A model generated the notes under the pieces. That model was not told where the DNA came from, did no database searches, and worked only from the letters and a program-made list of their open reading frames with translations. Both the position numbers and the translations under genes were made by a program. Shown piece by piece: positions 11,421 through 24,000 of a stretch of DNA of 64,000 bases (position 1 is the stretch's first letter; each line of letters begins with the position of its first letter). The stretch covers positions 248,001 to 312,000 of the forward strand of contig JAQJVL010000808.1 in assembly GCA_035578905.1 (NCBI GenBank). Direction: 5' to 3'. Source of the stretch: Stictocephala bisonia. Its lineage: Eukaryota; Arthropoda; Insecta; Hemiptera; Membracidae.

Positions 11421-12734
11421 TGAATATTTGTTTTCTAAAATTTTAACACCACCGTAGGAACATTAAACATCGTTCTCTTATGATAGCGCCGGCGATAAAC
11501 ATATTAAAGCTGCGTTACTTGTGTAGTATCAAATATTTTCAGAAACTTGAACTTTGGTTAGTTATGATATGTATTGTTGCTTTGCCATTGGAAGTAATAA
11601 ATAATAATAAAATAAATAAAATGCCTTGCTCAAATAATTACATTGGATGATAGCAACAGATTCTTTTTCTTTGAAAACTATTAAGGTTATATCTACTAAT
11701 TTAGCAAGTGTTGTCTTAAAAACCCCCTTCCTAAAATCAAACAGACTATCTGGTATTAAATTGTTCTGAATAATATGGACATTTAGTTGTTAATACAATA
11801 TGAATTCAATAATTTTTAGAAGATTGGGACTGTATAAAGCGGTAGTTTTGAGGATATTTTTGTTTATTTTCTTAATAACTGGGATTATTTTTGAAACTTT
11901 ACGCAAGTTTTTAAAATGTTCACAATGCATTGCGTTAGAATAAAAAAAGAGGCTTACTAATACATTACTACTTGTGGAATTTTAAAGTTTTGAAACAATA
12001 TATTATTTCTAATTCAGTGATTTCTCCCTACTTAAATTCGTTTTGGTACATAGGTCCAAGATAATGTTGGTGTTTAGGTGTGAGTGTAGGATTTACAACT
12101 GATATATTGTTCCAAGTTTCCTTTGGGGATTGAATAAAGTGTGAATGTAGACATTCTGGATGAAGTTCAATGTTGTCGTTGTGTGATTGGAAATTTACCT
12201 GTCAAATATATCCCAGGCAGCCTTGCGTCTGTTGGAAGAGTTTTCAATGTAATTAGCTTGTGCTTTCTTTTCAGCTGATAGTAATTCAATTTTGAATTTA
12301 TTTTAATCTTTTATTGATGCTCAAAGTAGAATATGGATCTAGAGAATAATTCCTGTACAGATTTTTACAAATATTGTATACTAACATTTTTTAATAAGAT
12401 AGCCAATTCTTCTGTACATCAATTAATTAGTTAATCTGTTGGTGCATTGCAGAATTTAGAGACAAATAGTAAACAATAGTGCCTCAAATTAACATGTGTC
12501 TTATAAAAGTTATCAAATAAATCTGACATATTGTATTAATTGTTTCTAATTAAAAGTCTTGTATTATATTTCATGATTACTCATTTAAATACTTCATAAA
12601 TTAACCATATGTTGTTCATTTTGAGTTGTCTTAAACTGTTGATTGAATTTCTTACCTTCCGTAGAGTTCTGTTGTTTAAAGATTAAATTTAATACAAGAG
12701 GGTCATGATCCCCAAAACAGCTACCCACTGTATG

Positions 12735-12965
12735 TGTATGGGTGGGTGGGTGGGTCAATACCACTGTACGTGTATGGGTGGACGGGTGGATCAATACCAC
12801 TGTACGTGTATGGGTGGGCGGGTGGATCAATAGCACTGTGCGTGTATGGGTGGGTGGGTGGGTGGTATTGACCCATCTGCCCACCCATTCATGTACAGTG
12901 GTATTAACCCATTCACGTACAGTGGTATTGACCCACCTACGCACCCATACACGTACAGTATGCTG
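12735..12965. repeat. 36-bp minisatellite, head-to-head inverted
   Basis: Four units on the + strand carry the core CACTGTACGTGTATGGGTG followed by GGTGGGTCAATAC. At about 12868 the array switches to the opposite orientation (GTATTGACCCAC... ACGTACAGTGG) for about three more units. The unit is 36 bp, so open frames here show a 12-residue periodicity that is not a real protein. The inverted arrangement could extrude as a cruciform. Confidence 0.92.
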
Positions 12966-13068
12966 ATAAAATATATTAGCATATTACAAGTTGATGGGAA
13001 TAAAAAAAACTCCCATACAGTTACTAACATATACGAACTCCTGGGGTCACCAGGAAACTCGTGTATAC

Positions 13069-13091
13069 TAACCTAACCTAACCTAACCTAA
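13069..13091. repeat. Short telomere-type tract (CCTAA)n
   Basis: Four to five consecutive CTAAC/CCTAA units, equal to TTAGG on the other strand, which is the common insect telomere repeat. It lies between two minisatellite arrays of the same family. It is short, so chance is possible, though the position at an array junction is suggestive. Confidence 0.6.
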
Positions 13092-13235
13092 TCAATATTA
13101 CTGTACGTGTATGGGTGGGCGGGTGGGTCAATACTATTGTACGTGTATGGGTGAGTGGGTGATTCAATACTACTATACGTGTATGGGTGGGCGGGTGGGT
13201 TATAAAGTAATACCACTGTAAGTGTATGGGTCCAA
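13092..13235 (+). repeat. 36-bp minisatellite array
   Basis: Three to four + strand units (TACGTGTATGGGTGGGCGGG and GGTCAATACTAC variants), continuing the family of 12735-12965 on the other side of the CCTAA tract. Confidence 0.88.
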
Positions 13236-13959
13236 TGCATCGAATGGTCCAATGTCCAATGGTCTGCAGTCATGGCAAAAAAGTGCCAAAGGGAACCATT
13301 GGAAGATTTGAAGTTTTTTGAGAAAAATCCAACCACGCAAATCTTAACGTATGACACACTTTTCTGGGGTAGAATTATACACTGAATCAGGAAATGTCTT
13401 TCGTTTTGGTGCAACCCTCACAATAAAGCCCTCAGAGGCAATTTAAACATCACAATCAGGCAAATTTGCTAAAAACTTTGTTTCATATTCTCTCGCTTTT
13501 TAGACATCTAACGGGCTAATCTGATGCTTTTTCATGACCAGCTGGACATTCTAAACAAGTACATGTAGTTAAGATTTCACTAGAAAAAATTACATGGGCT
13601 TGAAGTAACTTTATTTCTCTACTTTGGCTGTTGAATTTACCATACATGAATCAATACAGTGAGTTACCCTTGTAGGTTTTATATTTCTGCTAGTTACATT
13701 TAAAGTCCTAAGTAGATTAGAGAATTTGTTGTGTGATTCTTTATCATACTATCTTAAGAAATTTATATTAAAATCACCACAAATAATGAGCTGTTCTGAA
13801 TTGTTCAATGACTTTGTTTTGTATTAGACTCAAGCAAATGAAAAATGTTTTAACATCACCAATAGTTGATCTATAGCTGCTTAATAATATTAATGTTACC
13901 ATGAGGTCCGTTTATTCCAGTTCTAATGCACCGGTCTTAGCCTCCCAGACAAATACAAG

Positions 13960-14273
13960 ATTCAAGATTTTATTTGTCGAAAACTTTACAAAAAGTATGA
14001 CAACGTCAATAGCCTAAGTTACAGTGATGTTTTCACAATGTCATAATATTCACTAATATTATACAAGCAATTATTAGTTAGTAGTCTCTTACAAAATGTC
14101 TTAAATTTAGTATAAGGCAACACTTTGATATAATCAGGTAGAGCATTGTACAATCGGATGCCCTGGTGTTCCACACTATTCATTGTACTTGTGTAGACAC
14201 ATCTCTTTACACGAAGATTATTTTTTATGCCTAGTGTCATGCTGGTGGGTGTCCGCCATTTTAGGTAATTCAT
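13960..14273 (-). pseudogene. LINE 3' end, reverse transcriptase C-terminus
   Basis: The minus-strand frame 14273-14019 (84 aa) ends with RLYNALPDYIKVLPYTKFK...YNISEY, the conserved last segment of many Jockey/CR1/RTE-type polyproteins (LYN.LP..I). The stop is followed by an AATAAAATCTTGAATCTTG tail at about 13960-13980. That marks a genuine 3' end with simple-repeat tail. It is 5' truncated at about 14275. Confidence 0.75.
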
Positions 14274-14349
14274 TCACTTTTTCTTTTGTGTATAACAGTA
14301 CTGATTGAATATACATAGAAGGCAAGGACACTAAAAGATACCCAGACTT

Positions 14350-14435
14350 CTAAAATAGTGGTATTGACCCACGCACCCGCCCATACATGTACAGTGGTAT
14401 TGACTGTACCCACCTATACACGTATAGTATTGAAA
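14350..14435 (-). repeat. 36-bp minisatellite, two reverse units
   Basis: GTACAGTGGTATTGAC repeated twice in reverse orientation with ACCCGCCCATACATGT between. Same family as the arrays at 12.7 and 45.5 kb. Confidence 0.85.
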
Positions 14436-14863
14436 GGCCACTAAAACTCCATGTCACAGATTTCAAAATGTATCTCTGGACAAAATATTTCTACGTTAAT
14501 TACAGATAAATGCATTTTAGAGTTTGTAAAAATACTTTTTGTTTTGCCTACAAACTGCGTTTTCAGATTTGAAATTAAAGGGCATGAAATGGTTTGCTTA
14601 AATTTATTTTAGTCAGTGTTCTGAAATGCATGTTACATCAATTTTTCCTGTTTTAGAAGAATGTTCAATTTTTAAAATTATACTTCTTATAAACTGTGTA
14701 TTAACTTATAGTATATTCAACATATTTTTTGTTTTAGTTGTTGATTTGGATCTCATTATGTCAGTATTATAAAAATTATTGTTACTAGTGTGAACAAAAT
14801 AATTGTTTTAAGTTAAAGACATACAGGTATTTAGAGAACTATCAGGTACAAGCCTCCTACAAC

Positions 14864-15490
14864 TTGAGATATCAATTGAGTCTAAAAAAAAAAGATTCAT
14901 TAAAAAATTCTTATTTAAAAAAGTTACCAAATCTGTACAATGGAGTCCTTCTCAGGTACAGTATCCGCAAGGGAGGCTGGGGGCAGCTTTGGCATAGCTC
15001 CTTTATGGAAGAGCGGTGGGCTTTAGAACATCTGATTGAGCCTCAGCTGGTGGGTGAAGTAGCATCTTCTTCATTCCGAATTGCCGGGGTTGAGCATGAT
15101 AAACTTCTCACAATGATTTTAGATAAAAGTAGATTCTAAGAATTGCAAGCCGTGGACTGTGCCGGGTGATGCGCTGGTGATGTCCAACAGCTCCATTCTC
15201 TTGTTCCAAGAGCAGGAGATAAGTTATTTTCCCAAGCGATGACCTTGTGTATATTACTTCTGGCTGGTCGATCATGTCTGGGAAGCAAAGAACCAACAAG
15301 AAATCTTAATTTTTCCACATTGACTTAATATATCCTTAGCATGATTATAAACAATATACTATCTATCAGTGTCAATATCATTAGTCTCTTCAAGGAGCAC
15401 CAACAGTGATTGGGAGGTGAATCAGAGGTGAGGAAATCTGATTCTGCAGCTAACCTCCAAGATCAAATTAATTTATAACATAACCTAAAG
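14864..15490 (+). other. Coding-like stretch of unknown origin
   Basis: A 91-residue frame (14864-15139) is richer in GC from about 14970 and keeps a protein-like composition beyond its stop in the same frame to about 15300, with further stops. Phrases such as ALEHLIEPQLVGEVASSSF look protein-derived but I do not recognise the family. It could be a decayed retro-copy of a host gene or an unknown transposon gene. Confidence 0.25.
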
Positions 15491-15734
15491 ATTAGATACT
15501 TAAAAGTATATAAAAAGTTGTTTTTAAGCGAAGGATTTGCCAGGATCACTGTAAGTTACTATCAGCCATATTGTCTTTACTAAGTGTCTGTGATAAGTTA
15601 GTACCAACTTTAATAGGGCAATTCAAAAATTGTCCATGATTTGGCCTATAGATGGACTAAACATTGTAGCTTGGCCACTAAATTTTCCAAAAATATTAAA
15701 AGTTGTACGTAATTATGTAGACATATTCTGTATT

Positions 15735-17657
15735 CAGGGTGTCCTGTAAGTACCCAGCCAAACTTCTGGAGGTCATTCATTCCTTGGGTTAAAACAAACA
15801 CAAAATGTCATGTGTGCAAATTGTACATAACAATCATGTGTGACTGTTATATATCTGTCTGTCTGCAGGTGATTTAAAAATAATGTTAATATCTCCGAAG
15901 TTATTTGACATAAAATCATGAAAATTGGTATGAATGTAGATCTTTATAGTATTCATATACTCGTACTATTTAAATGTCATTTTTGTAGAATAATCTTTTT
16001 AAATTAGTGGCCATTTTAAATGTTCAAATCTAAATATCTTAATAACATTAAATTTTATCAAAAACTAGTAAGTAATAAAAGTAGTACAATTTATTTTTAC
16101 AAATATTGATATAAAAAGTTACAAGATCAAATAACAGAGAATATTTTTGTAATAAAATTCAAGGTTATTAAGGTTATTTAGCTTTAAAAATGAAAAAAAT
16201 GGCCTCCGATTAGAAAAGGATTATTGTACAATTTAAATTGTATATGAATAAGTAGAATAAGAATCCATTTATTCCATTGATTTAATTTACAGAAATAGGA
16301 CATTTCACATAATGTACAGTAACTTTATAGATTTAAAACTGAATAAAAATTAGTGACAGTAGCAAAATAGCCAATTAAACAAATTATAGTATAATAACTG
16401 TTCATATTTACAAACAAATACTTACAATATATACATACATATACAAATTTTTAGTGAATAATATCCCATTGTATAAATGTTAAACCAAAATGTGACATCA
16501 ACAAGACAGTCTAAAAATTAATCTACAGTGAAAACCCGATTGTCCGTCACCCTATTTCCCGCCAGGTTATGTTATCCGTCAGTGTCTGAGTTCATCGCGC
16601 CACGATATGACAATTGCCGTATGACTTATCCATCTGGAAGACGACAATTTCCCCCTCCAGCCGTCTAGATCTCACAAGCCTAGTTCCAACAGCCTTGTCA
16701 TCCGTAAGGCCTCGTCTGCTGACTACCAGATAACAGGTTGTTGGAACGGTTCGCCTGTGTACGTCTGACGTACGGACATGCCGTCCGGAGCTGCCTGAAA
16801 AGATCCTGTACAACATGGGAAAAGAGGCGGCTCTTATAGTCCTGTGGTTGGAGATGAAGTTTTAAGCCGCAACACCTACTCAGTTCACAGGTCGTTGGAA
16901 CGGTCATGTCTGATGGATACATAGGCGACACCTGATATCTGCTAAAACACTGGCCGTGGGAACTGGGCTTTAATATATTACACTGTACTGCAGTTTAATT
17001 TTAAGAATGTTGATAATTAATTGTTGTGCTCATTACATAATGTACAAGCTTACGTTTTACATTAAAACAAGGCCTACTGTAATAAAAGCGTAATTGTGAC
17101 CTGCAGTATTTACATTCTGTAACATGTCTTTTTTTCTAACCTTTTCATTCTCATTTATTAATCAATATGTACTATACAGCATTAAAATTTAACTTGCGTA
17201 AGCACTAGTAATAAGTTTCCAGCGATATAAGTGTGAGTGGGTGAACTCTTTATAATCCGTCTATTCTCCAATCCGTCATGGCCGCGGCCCCGACCCCTGA
17301 CGGAAAATAGGGTTTCTACTGTATAATATAAAAAGGATTGCTGACCAACCAATCATACATTTTTAATTAAAGTTCCTAAAGCTAACTAATCTTGCATCCT
17401 CAGGCAACTTATTAAAGATATTAATGCAATTTAATATGAAGGATTTTCCTGTTTTATATACTATAAAGATCAACATTCATACCAATTTTCATGATTTTAT
17501 TTCAAATAATTTCACAGATATTAACCTTTTTGTAATAATCACAGACAGACGGATAATGGTACGAGGTAGACGATTTGTACACATGAAATTTTTTTTCTGT
17601 GTTCTAACCCAAGGAATGACCTCCAGTAGTTTGGCTGGATACTTATGGGACACCCTG
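15735..17657. mobile_element. Long-TIR non-autonomous element
   Basis: The left end CAGGGTGTCCTGTAAGTA matches the reverse complement of the right end (CACCCTG at 17651-17657). Homology continues inward for about 230 bp: AGCCAAACTTCTGGAGGTCATTCATTCC faces GGAATGACCTCCAGTAGTTTGGCT, and AAATCATGAAAATTGGTATGAATG faces its complement near 17480. The terminus resembles that of the foldback at 1151-2202, so the two probably belong to one superfamily. The interior carries a second, nested element (16526-17321). No transposase is seen. Confidence 0.8.
16526..17321. mobile_element. pogo/Tigger-like non-autonomous element (nested)
   Basis: Ends CAGTGAAAACCCGATTGTCCG (left) and the complement CAGTAGAAACCCTATTTTCCG (right) are flanked by TA (16524-16525, 17322-17323), as expected for Tc1/mariner-pogo group elements. 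The 796-bp interior has no transposase but contains several related short phrases around GTTGGAACGGT. It lies wholly inside the long-TIR element and so is the younger insertion. Confidence 0.78.
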
Positions 17658-17862
17658 TATAATTATGTACATTAGGATTGAAAGGGTTAACTGGATTTTC
17701 AACCGACCCATTATATGTCTTAACTGGACCACCCACTCATGTACTATGTACTATATATATATATCTTACTGTACTGAGGCCCATGAAAATGGATGAGTCC
17801 ATCAAGACGTATGCCGGGTAGGTGAGATTATTTAATACACTTCATGCTTTATCTGTTTTTAG

Positions 17863-18023
17863 AACAAGGAACCAATCGAACAATATGGCAGCAGCAGAAA
17901 GTAATTCAAACACAATGAAAGAATGTTACGAAAATTATATCCTTATCGATACTGGAACGAATTTAACGAACAAGAAATTTGGCAGAGATTTGGAGTCAGT
18001 AATTAAAAGAGCAACAGATGCTG
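17863..18023 (+). CDS. tatD: TatD exon 1 (first coding)
   Basis: The exon follows the acceptor TCTGTTTTTAG and ends at G/GTAAGT. Coding starts at 17885 and gives residues 1-46, including YILIDTGTNLT, the N-terminal metal-binding strand of TatD. The 22 nt before the ATG would be 5' untranslated. Confidence 0.9.
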
Positions 18024-21000
18024 GTAAGTTAAAAAATTCCTGATTATTTGATTATTTTAGAAATTTGAAATTATATGAAATTTATCAATAAAGGAACGTA
18101 AGAGAGGGTGAAAAACGATGAATAGAATTTCTATCAATAATTTTTACAGTAGATTTCAATAGTTATGTCCGCTATCTTAAATCTTACTATACACTCAAAA
18201 ATGTTCTCATGCACATATGATTGGCTGAGGAATACCCTCCAAATTATCTAGGGATAAGATAAAACAGACTATGGGAAAAAACCTCACAAATCCAACCTGC
18301 AGCACCGTTTTTTTTTCGTCTTTTTTCCCGATACATAAAAAGAATGTTAAATAGAAAATGAGAATTTGTCAAAGTTCTATACCTCTGAGAATATAGTAAA
18401 CAGAAGAATTAAAACTCTTACAGAAAATAGTTTTTCAGTATAATCGTCATTAAAAACAAGACTGTAACAATGTTTAAAACTTTAAAATATTTTTTGCTAT
18501 TATTTTTCTGTTCCTAATATATTATTATATTGGTCTTTAAAAAGGTAAAAAACCAATATAAATTAAATTATTTTAAATTAATTGTTTACTTTATCTTACA
18601 TTGAACCTAAATAAGTTCATAGTCTGCATTGAAATATGACTGACTTCCTCATCTATTGAAACAGTGTACACATATATTATAAACCCCTAAATACAAAATA
18701 AAACTCATAAACAGCATAAAACAACTAGTTAATGATCATAAAATGAAATACTTAAGCAATCACAGTAAAGATAATATATCTAACAATGCATATCAGCCTG
18801 CCAAAAGAGTACAAGTAATTGACCGATCACTTGTGAAATTACTATTTAAAATAGTATGTTATTGTAATAAATTGTACTTTTATCAGATAAATCTCCTTTG
18901 TCAACATAGTTCCAATATATTACAAAACATCACAGCACAAATGTAGTGTTTGGGACCCGACTTACTGTCATTTTTTTTATTGCACAATTCAAAAGCCTCA
19001 AGTACTATTTTTTAATTTTGATTATATTAGCAAGGCAAGAAAGGTGAGGTACATTGTTAATTATGTTTAAAGGCGTTTATAGCGGATTCTTTCTCAAATA
19101 AGGAAAAGTTGTGATTGGGGTGTTGAATTGTTTCTTGTGTTAAAATTGCTTGTGAAAGTAAACTTACTAAATACAAGTAAATTAGATTGGTTACAAACAA
19201 GTGTAATCACTTCTTATATATTTATACTTTGTAGTGTTTAAACTCTCTGAATAAGGTTTGACAGCTAGTTCTCTTCTTTTTCTGAGCTAATGTTCTTAAT
19301 GTATTTGTGCAATTAATAATTTATTACAGTTATTTTGTATCCCCAAACAACAATTACATATCTTAATATTGATTCAACACATTGTGTACGTTATTTACAA
19401 CCATCAAGGTATGTAGATAGTATGCTCAGTGGGTCATTCCTAATGCACAAAATACTTAGTTTCATTAAAACTAATTTATGGTTTACACAATCTAAACCCA
19501 TGGTTATCTCACAGAACAGCAGTTTACTTTGACTCACTCAAGGCTCAGACAATCTGTGCCTATAGATAGAAGTTTCATGAAGCCACACTGACTCAACATA
19601 TTGGTTAAGACTGAGATGAATTGCCTTGTCAACAATTTTCTATTGTTACTGAGTCCAAAAATGGAACGCTGTCTGTTTCACAATAATCTGAAATTATGGT
19701 TGATTTCTGAATATAGCAGCTTCTCAGGAAAAAATCCTTTAGTGAATGCCATGTTATTTAGTTTGGTCACTATGGGTACAATTTTTTTAAAACTTAACTT
19801 AAGTAAAAAAAGGCAGGTATTTTATCCCATCCAACAGATTTTGATTTTGTTTGAACTTAAAACTAGCTAATTCCAGGTGAAGTCACAGTTACAAATGTGT
19901 TTTAAATATTTTAGGTTACATTACACAGAGTACCTAACAAAAAAACTTTTTTGTTTGGTGCCTGAGATTTTAAAGCTGTATTTTATTATTTATTTGGTGC
20001 TGATTTCAAATATGAAACCCGTTTTTCCCTATCAGCTCCACTATTTTAGATTTTGTATTTTCAATTTTTATCCTGTTAATATTGGGTAATGACTATAGCG
20101 TTATGAAAATTTGTAAAGATTTTGTTTACTGTATTTTGTGTCTTCTATGTTTTGCACATTACACTGTCTACTGTAAACAACATAATGCTCATTTCTTCTA
20201 ATTCCTACTATTCATTTCTTTACTTCAACATAACCTCAAAACAGTGATTCAGTACATTTATGTTGTGAAGCAATGAGTTCTAGCCGTAAAAGTTGCATTA
20301 ATCACCCTGATGTATATTGTTATATCTGTGGTGAGTACACATCACAAGAAAATCGGAAAACTATAACTGATTTTGTGAAACGTGCGTATATAGGATATTT
20401 TGGGGTTAAGCTTGGTGACCAAGATAAAACGTGGGCTCCACATGTCGTTTGTAAAACTTGTACAGAACATTTACGTCAATGGACTACAGGCAAAAGGAGA
20501 TGTTTAAAGTTTGGCATTCCCATGGTTTGGAGAGAACCCAAGAACCACTATGATGTCTGCTACTTTTGTGTTGTGAACATTAACGGTATAAATCGGAACA
20601 ACCGCAGTAAATGGACTTATCCTAATCTGGAATCTGCTAGAAGACCTGTTTCACATTCAGATGAAATACCGATCCCTACATATCATCAGCTACCAGAGCT
20701 CTCAGATGATGAATCAGATCATTCTGACACGCCTTGTGAACCAGATAAAGGTAAGTATAGTGACTATGAGGAGGAATCAAACAGTCCTCAACGTTTTGAT
20801 CAAAAAGAGTTGAGTGATCTTGTTCGAGATCTGAGCCTATCAAAGGAAGCTGCTGAACTCTTAGCTTCTAGGTTAAATGAAAAAAATCTGCTTGAACAAG
20901 GGACAAAAATTACATTTTATCGGTCTAGAGAAAAATATTTGCTTCCCTTTTTTTCTGAAGAAAATAAACTTGTGTTCTGTAATGATGTTAAAGGGCTTCT

Positions 21001-24000
21001 TACAAAAATGGGTCTAGCTAAGTATATTCCAAGTGACTGGCGCCTTTTTATTGACAGTTCCAAACGCAGTTTAAAGTGTGTACTTTTGCATAATGGCAAC
21101 AAATTTGGATCTATTCCTATTGCTCATTCCACCAAACTAAAAGAAGAATATAACAACATAGCTCTAGTAATTGAGAAAATAATGTATAAAGATCACGGGT
21201 GGGTCATTTGTGTGGACTTAAAGATGGTAAACTTTCTTCTTGGTCAGCAAGGTGGCTACACAAAATATCCTTGTTTCTTGTGTCTTTGGGATAGCAGGTA
21301 TAAACAAAACCATTGGACAAAAAGGGAATGGCCTAATAGGGAGCACATGGTTGTCGGAGAAAAAAATGTCATCCGTGAATCTTTAGTTGAAAGAAACAAA
21401 ATAATCTTGCCCCCTTTGCACATAAAGCTAGGCCTGATGAAACAGTTTGTGAAGGCTCTCAATCAGGATGGTCAATGCTTTCTGTACATATGTCAAAAGA
21501 TGACTGCACTTAGTATTGAAAAAATAAAAGCTGGAATTTTTGATGGCCCACAAATTAGACAACTTATGAACGATCCTCTTTTCGAACGATCGATGAACGA
21601 AGAAGAACAAAGTGCGTGGTCATCATTTGTTCTCGTAATCAAAGGTTTTTTGAGCAACTATAAAGCTGATAACTATGAACAGCTTGTAAACAATATGCTT
21701 GATAATTTCAATCACTTACGATGCAACATGAGCATAAAGCTGCATTACCTTCACAGTCACTTGGACCGTTTTCCTGAAAATCTTGGTGATTTCAGTGAGG
21801 AACAGGGGGAGAGATTTTATCAAGACATAAAAACTATGGAATATAGGTATCAAGGAAGATGGGATTCCCATATGATGGCAGACTATTGTTGGAATTTACA
21901 GAGAGACTGCCCTAACAAAATTCATTCAAGACTGTTGAAGAGAAGGAGCTTTATTTAGACATTTTTGGTATCTTGACCAAGTTAAACATATATATATATT
22001 TTATTTGAATCCTTTTCCCTTTAATATTGTATATCAGTTGAATAAATATAAAATAAATTACATAAATAAGTGAAAATATGTTTTTTTTTCTTCTTACCTT
22101 TAACTGAATGTTAACAATAAAACGCAAACTTAAATAGCACGTAGCAAAAAATTAAAGCTCCTGGGTAAAAACTAATGCCAAATTTGAACTCAGCACACTG
22201 AATTCATAAAGAAACAGCTTCAAAAACTTTGGCACCAAATTATGTGTTGGGCTGTGTTATTCTTAACTTATTTAGTTTTAGTATCTCTATGAATTTACAA
22301 CATTTGAAAAGTAATACAATTTTCAACACTCAGTAAAGGATCGTCAGTTATTTTATTTTTAGTTTAATTCATGATTCAGAATTTTCTGTGATTGAATCTA
22401 TTTCATTTTTGGCAACTGACCAGCTTGCTCTCAATTTGTTATCTGACCGTATAAATAATTGTTTTTCTGTTTTATTGAGTGTCTTTACATATTTAAACCT
22501 TTTTTAAAATTTTATACATAATAAGTTTCTCCAGGCTGAGTTTTGTGTCCTGAGTTATTATATACTACTTATTATATACAAATATGTATTACTGTATATA
22601 AGAAATATTTAAAAATTATAAATGGTATTTCTCACAAATATTTCTACCAATCTCTGCCTTTATGCAGATAGATCATTTTAATTTGGGATGTTATTTAAGT
22701 AAGTTCTTAGAAAAAGCAGTAGGTCCCTTAGTTTCCCTGGCTATCTGGCTATAGGTCCCTGGCTAATAAATGGCCCTTTCCGAGGAACAGTCAAACTCAG
22801 TTAGTAATGAATGTATAAAACTTAACCTAGCAATAATACACTGGTCATCCACACTCATCCTACACTCATGTACTCATTCATGTTCGCCTTAAAATATGCA
22901 CAACGTTGTGTCAGCGTCTTATATCTAAGAATGAATTTTTTGAAGATTTTAAGTGACTTAATGCAAATATTAAAAAAATAATAAATTATTTCTTAGAAAG
23001 TTAAAACAAATGTTTATTGAAAAAGCGATTTACTCGATTGAGTTCTGCAGTACTGATTACATCTTACATTTATTAATTTAGCTAATCTCTCTCATTAAAA
23101 CAATACATTTGTTGTTTATCAATTATATAAACAATTTATCAATATACTTTATTATATGTTAGGTGTAATGACACAATTCAATGAACAGTATTGTAAAGAT
23201 GGCAAATAAAGATATTTCAATACAATTGAATTGAGAACTAAACAAGAATATAACATAGCTTTATGTTACAACTGTAGTGATTAATATTTTGTAAGAATTA
23301 GTTGCTGTTTAGTAATGTAATATTTTTCTTTTTTAGGTGTCCAAAAGATGATAGTTAGTGGAAATTCGATCAAGTCTAGTAGAGAAGCCTTAAGACTAGC
23401 TCACATATATCCTGGTACATTGTACTCAACAGCAGGTGAGTTTACTAGATTCAGTGGATAATAATTAATTGCGTACGTGGGTAGAAAGTGGAAAGACACA
23501 AATTGCATGATCACAGCTGCAGCATGAGCGTGCAAAGTACATGTTATTATGTTGTAAGATTGTAGACAATATAAAACTACAATCTTCTCATTAACTGTAT
23601 GTATTTGAATGATGATGTAAAATTATAAAATACACTTTCAATGAAAAAATGAAACTTTGCAAATTAAAAAATTAACTGTACACTTGATATTATAATTAGA
23701 CTTAATTGCAAAAATGTTCCCAGTCTTTTTCTCAAGTTTATAGCATTAAGGTTAATCCATTTCTGCTTTGGGTTCTTTATTGGAAATTGTAAATAATTTT
23801 AAAAATTCTTATAAATTCCAATAAATCGTTTTATTAGAATTAATGAGAATTTATGAGAATTTTTAAATTATCATTAAAGTTAAATTTTAAGTAATATGTT
23901 TGATTTTTGCTTGAACCCAAAAATTATATTGAAAAGGAATGATAATTTGTATTCAACATACACTAATAATTTCAACAACAGCGTTAATATGGTAAAACCT

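Larger units (their letters stand above)
11590..13910 (-). mobile_element. LINE (non-LTR retrotransposon), decayed and interrupted
   Basis: On the minus strand the domains appear in the expected order. First is an endonuclease fragment (about 13880-13560, with a degraded LIICGDFN motif). The endonuclease end follows at 12720-12600 (GDHDPLVLNL-type, normally SDH). A linker lies at about 12290-12060, and a reverse transcriptase segment at about 11930-11600 contains a degenerate N-L-I-P-D-S-L-F-D-F-R-K-G finger motif. Many stops are present. The minisatellite block 12735-13235 and the telomere-like tract lie exactly between the two endonuclease pieces, so they interrupt the element. Layout suggests a Jockey/CR1-like clade, not resolved further. 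Confidence 0.65.

Noticed and set aside
12594..13076. Several overlapping open frames of 67-116 aa with 12-residue repeats
   Set aside because: They follow from the 36-bp minisatellite, which stays open in many frames on both strands; no independent coding evidence.
17821..17862. Apparent GT...AG intron just before the TatD start codon
   Set aside because: Only about 42 bp, below the usual minimum for insect introns; the acceptor is more likely paired with a donor farther upstream.
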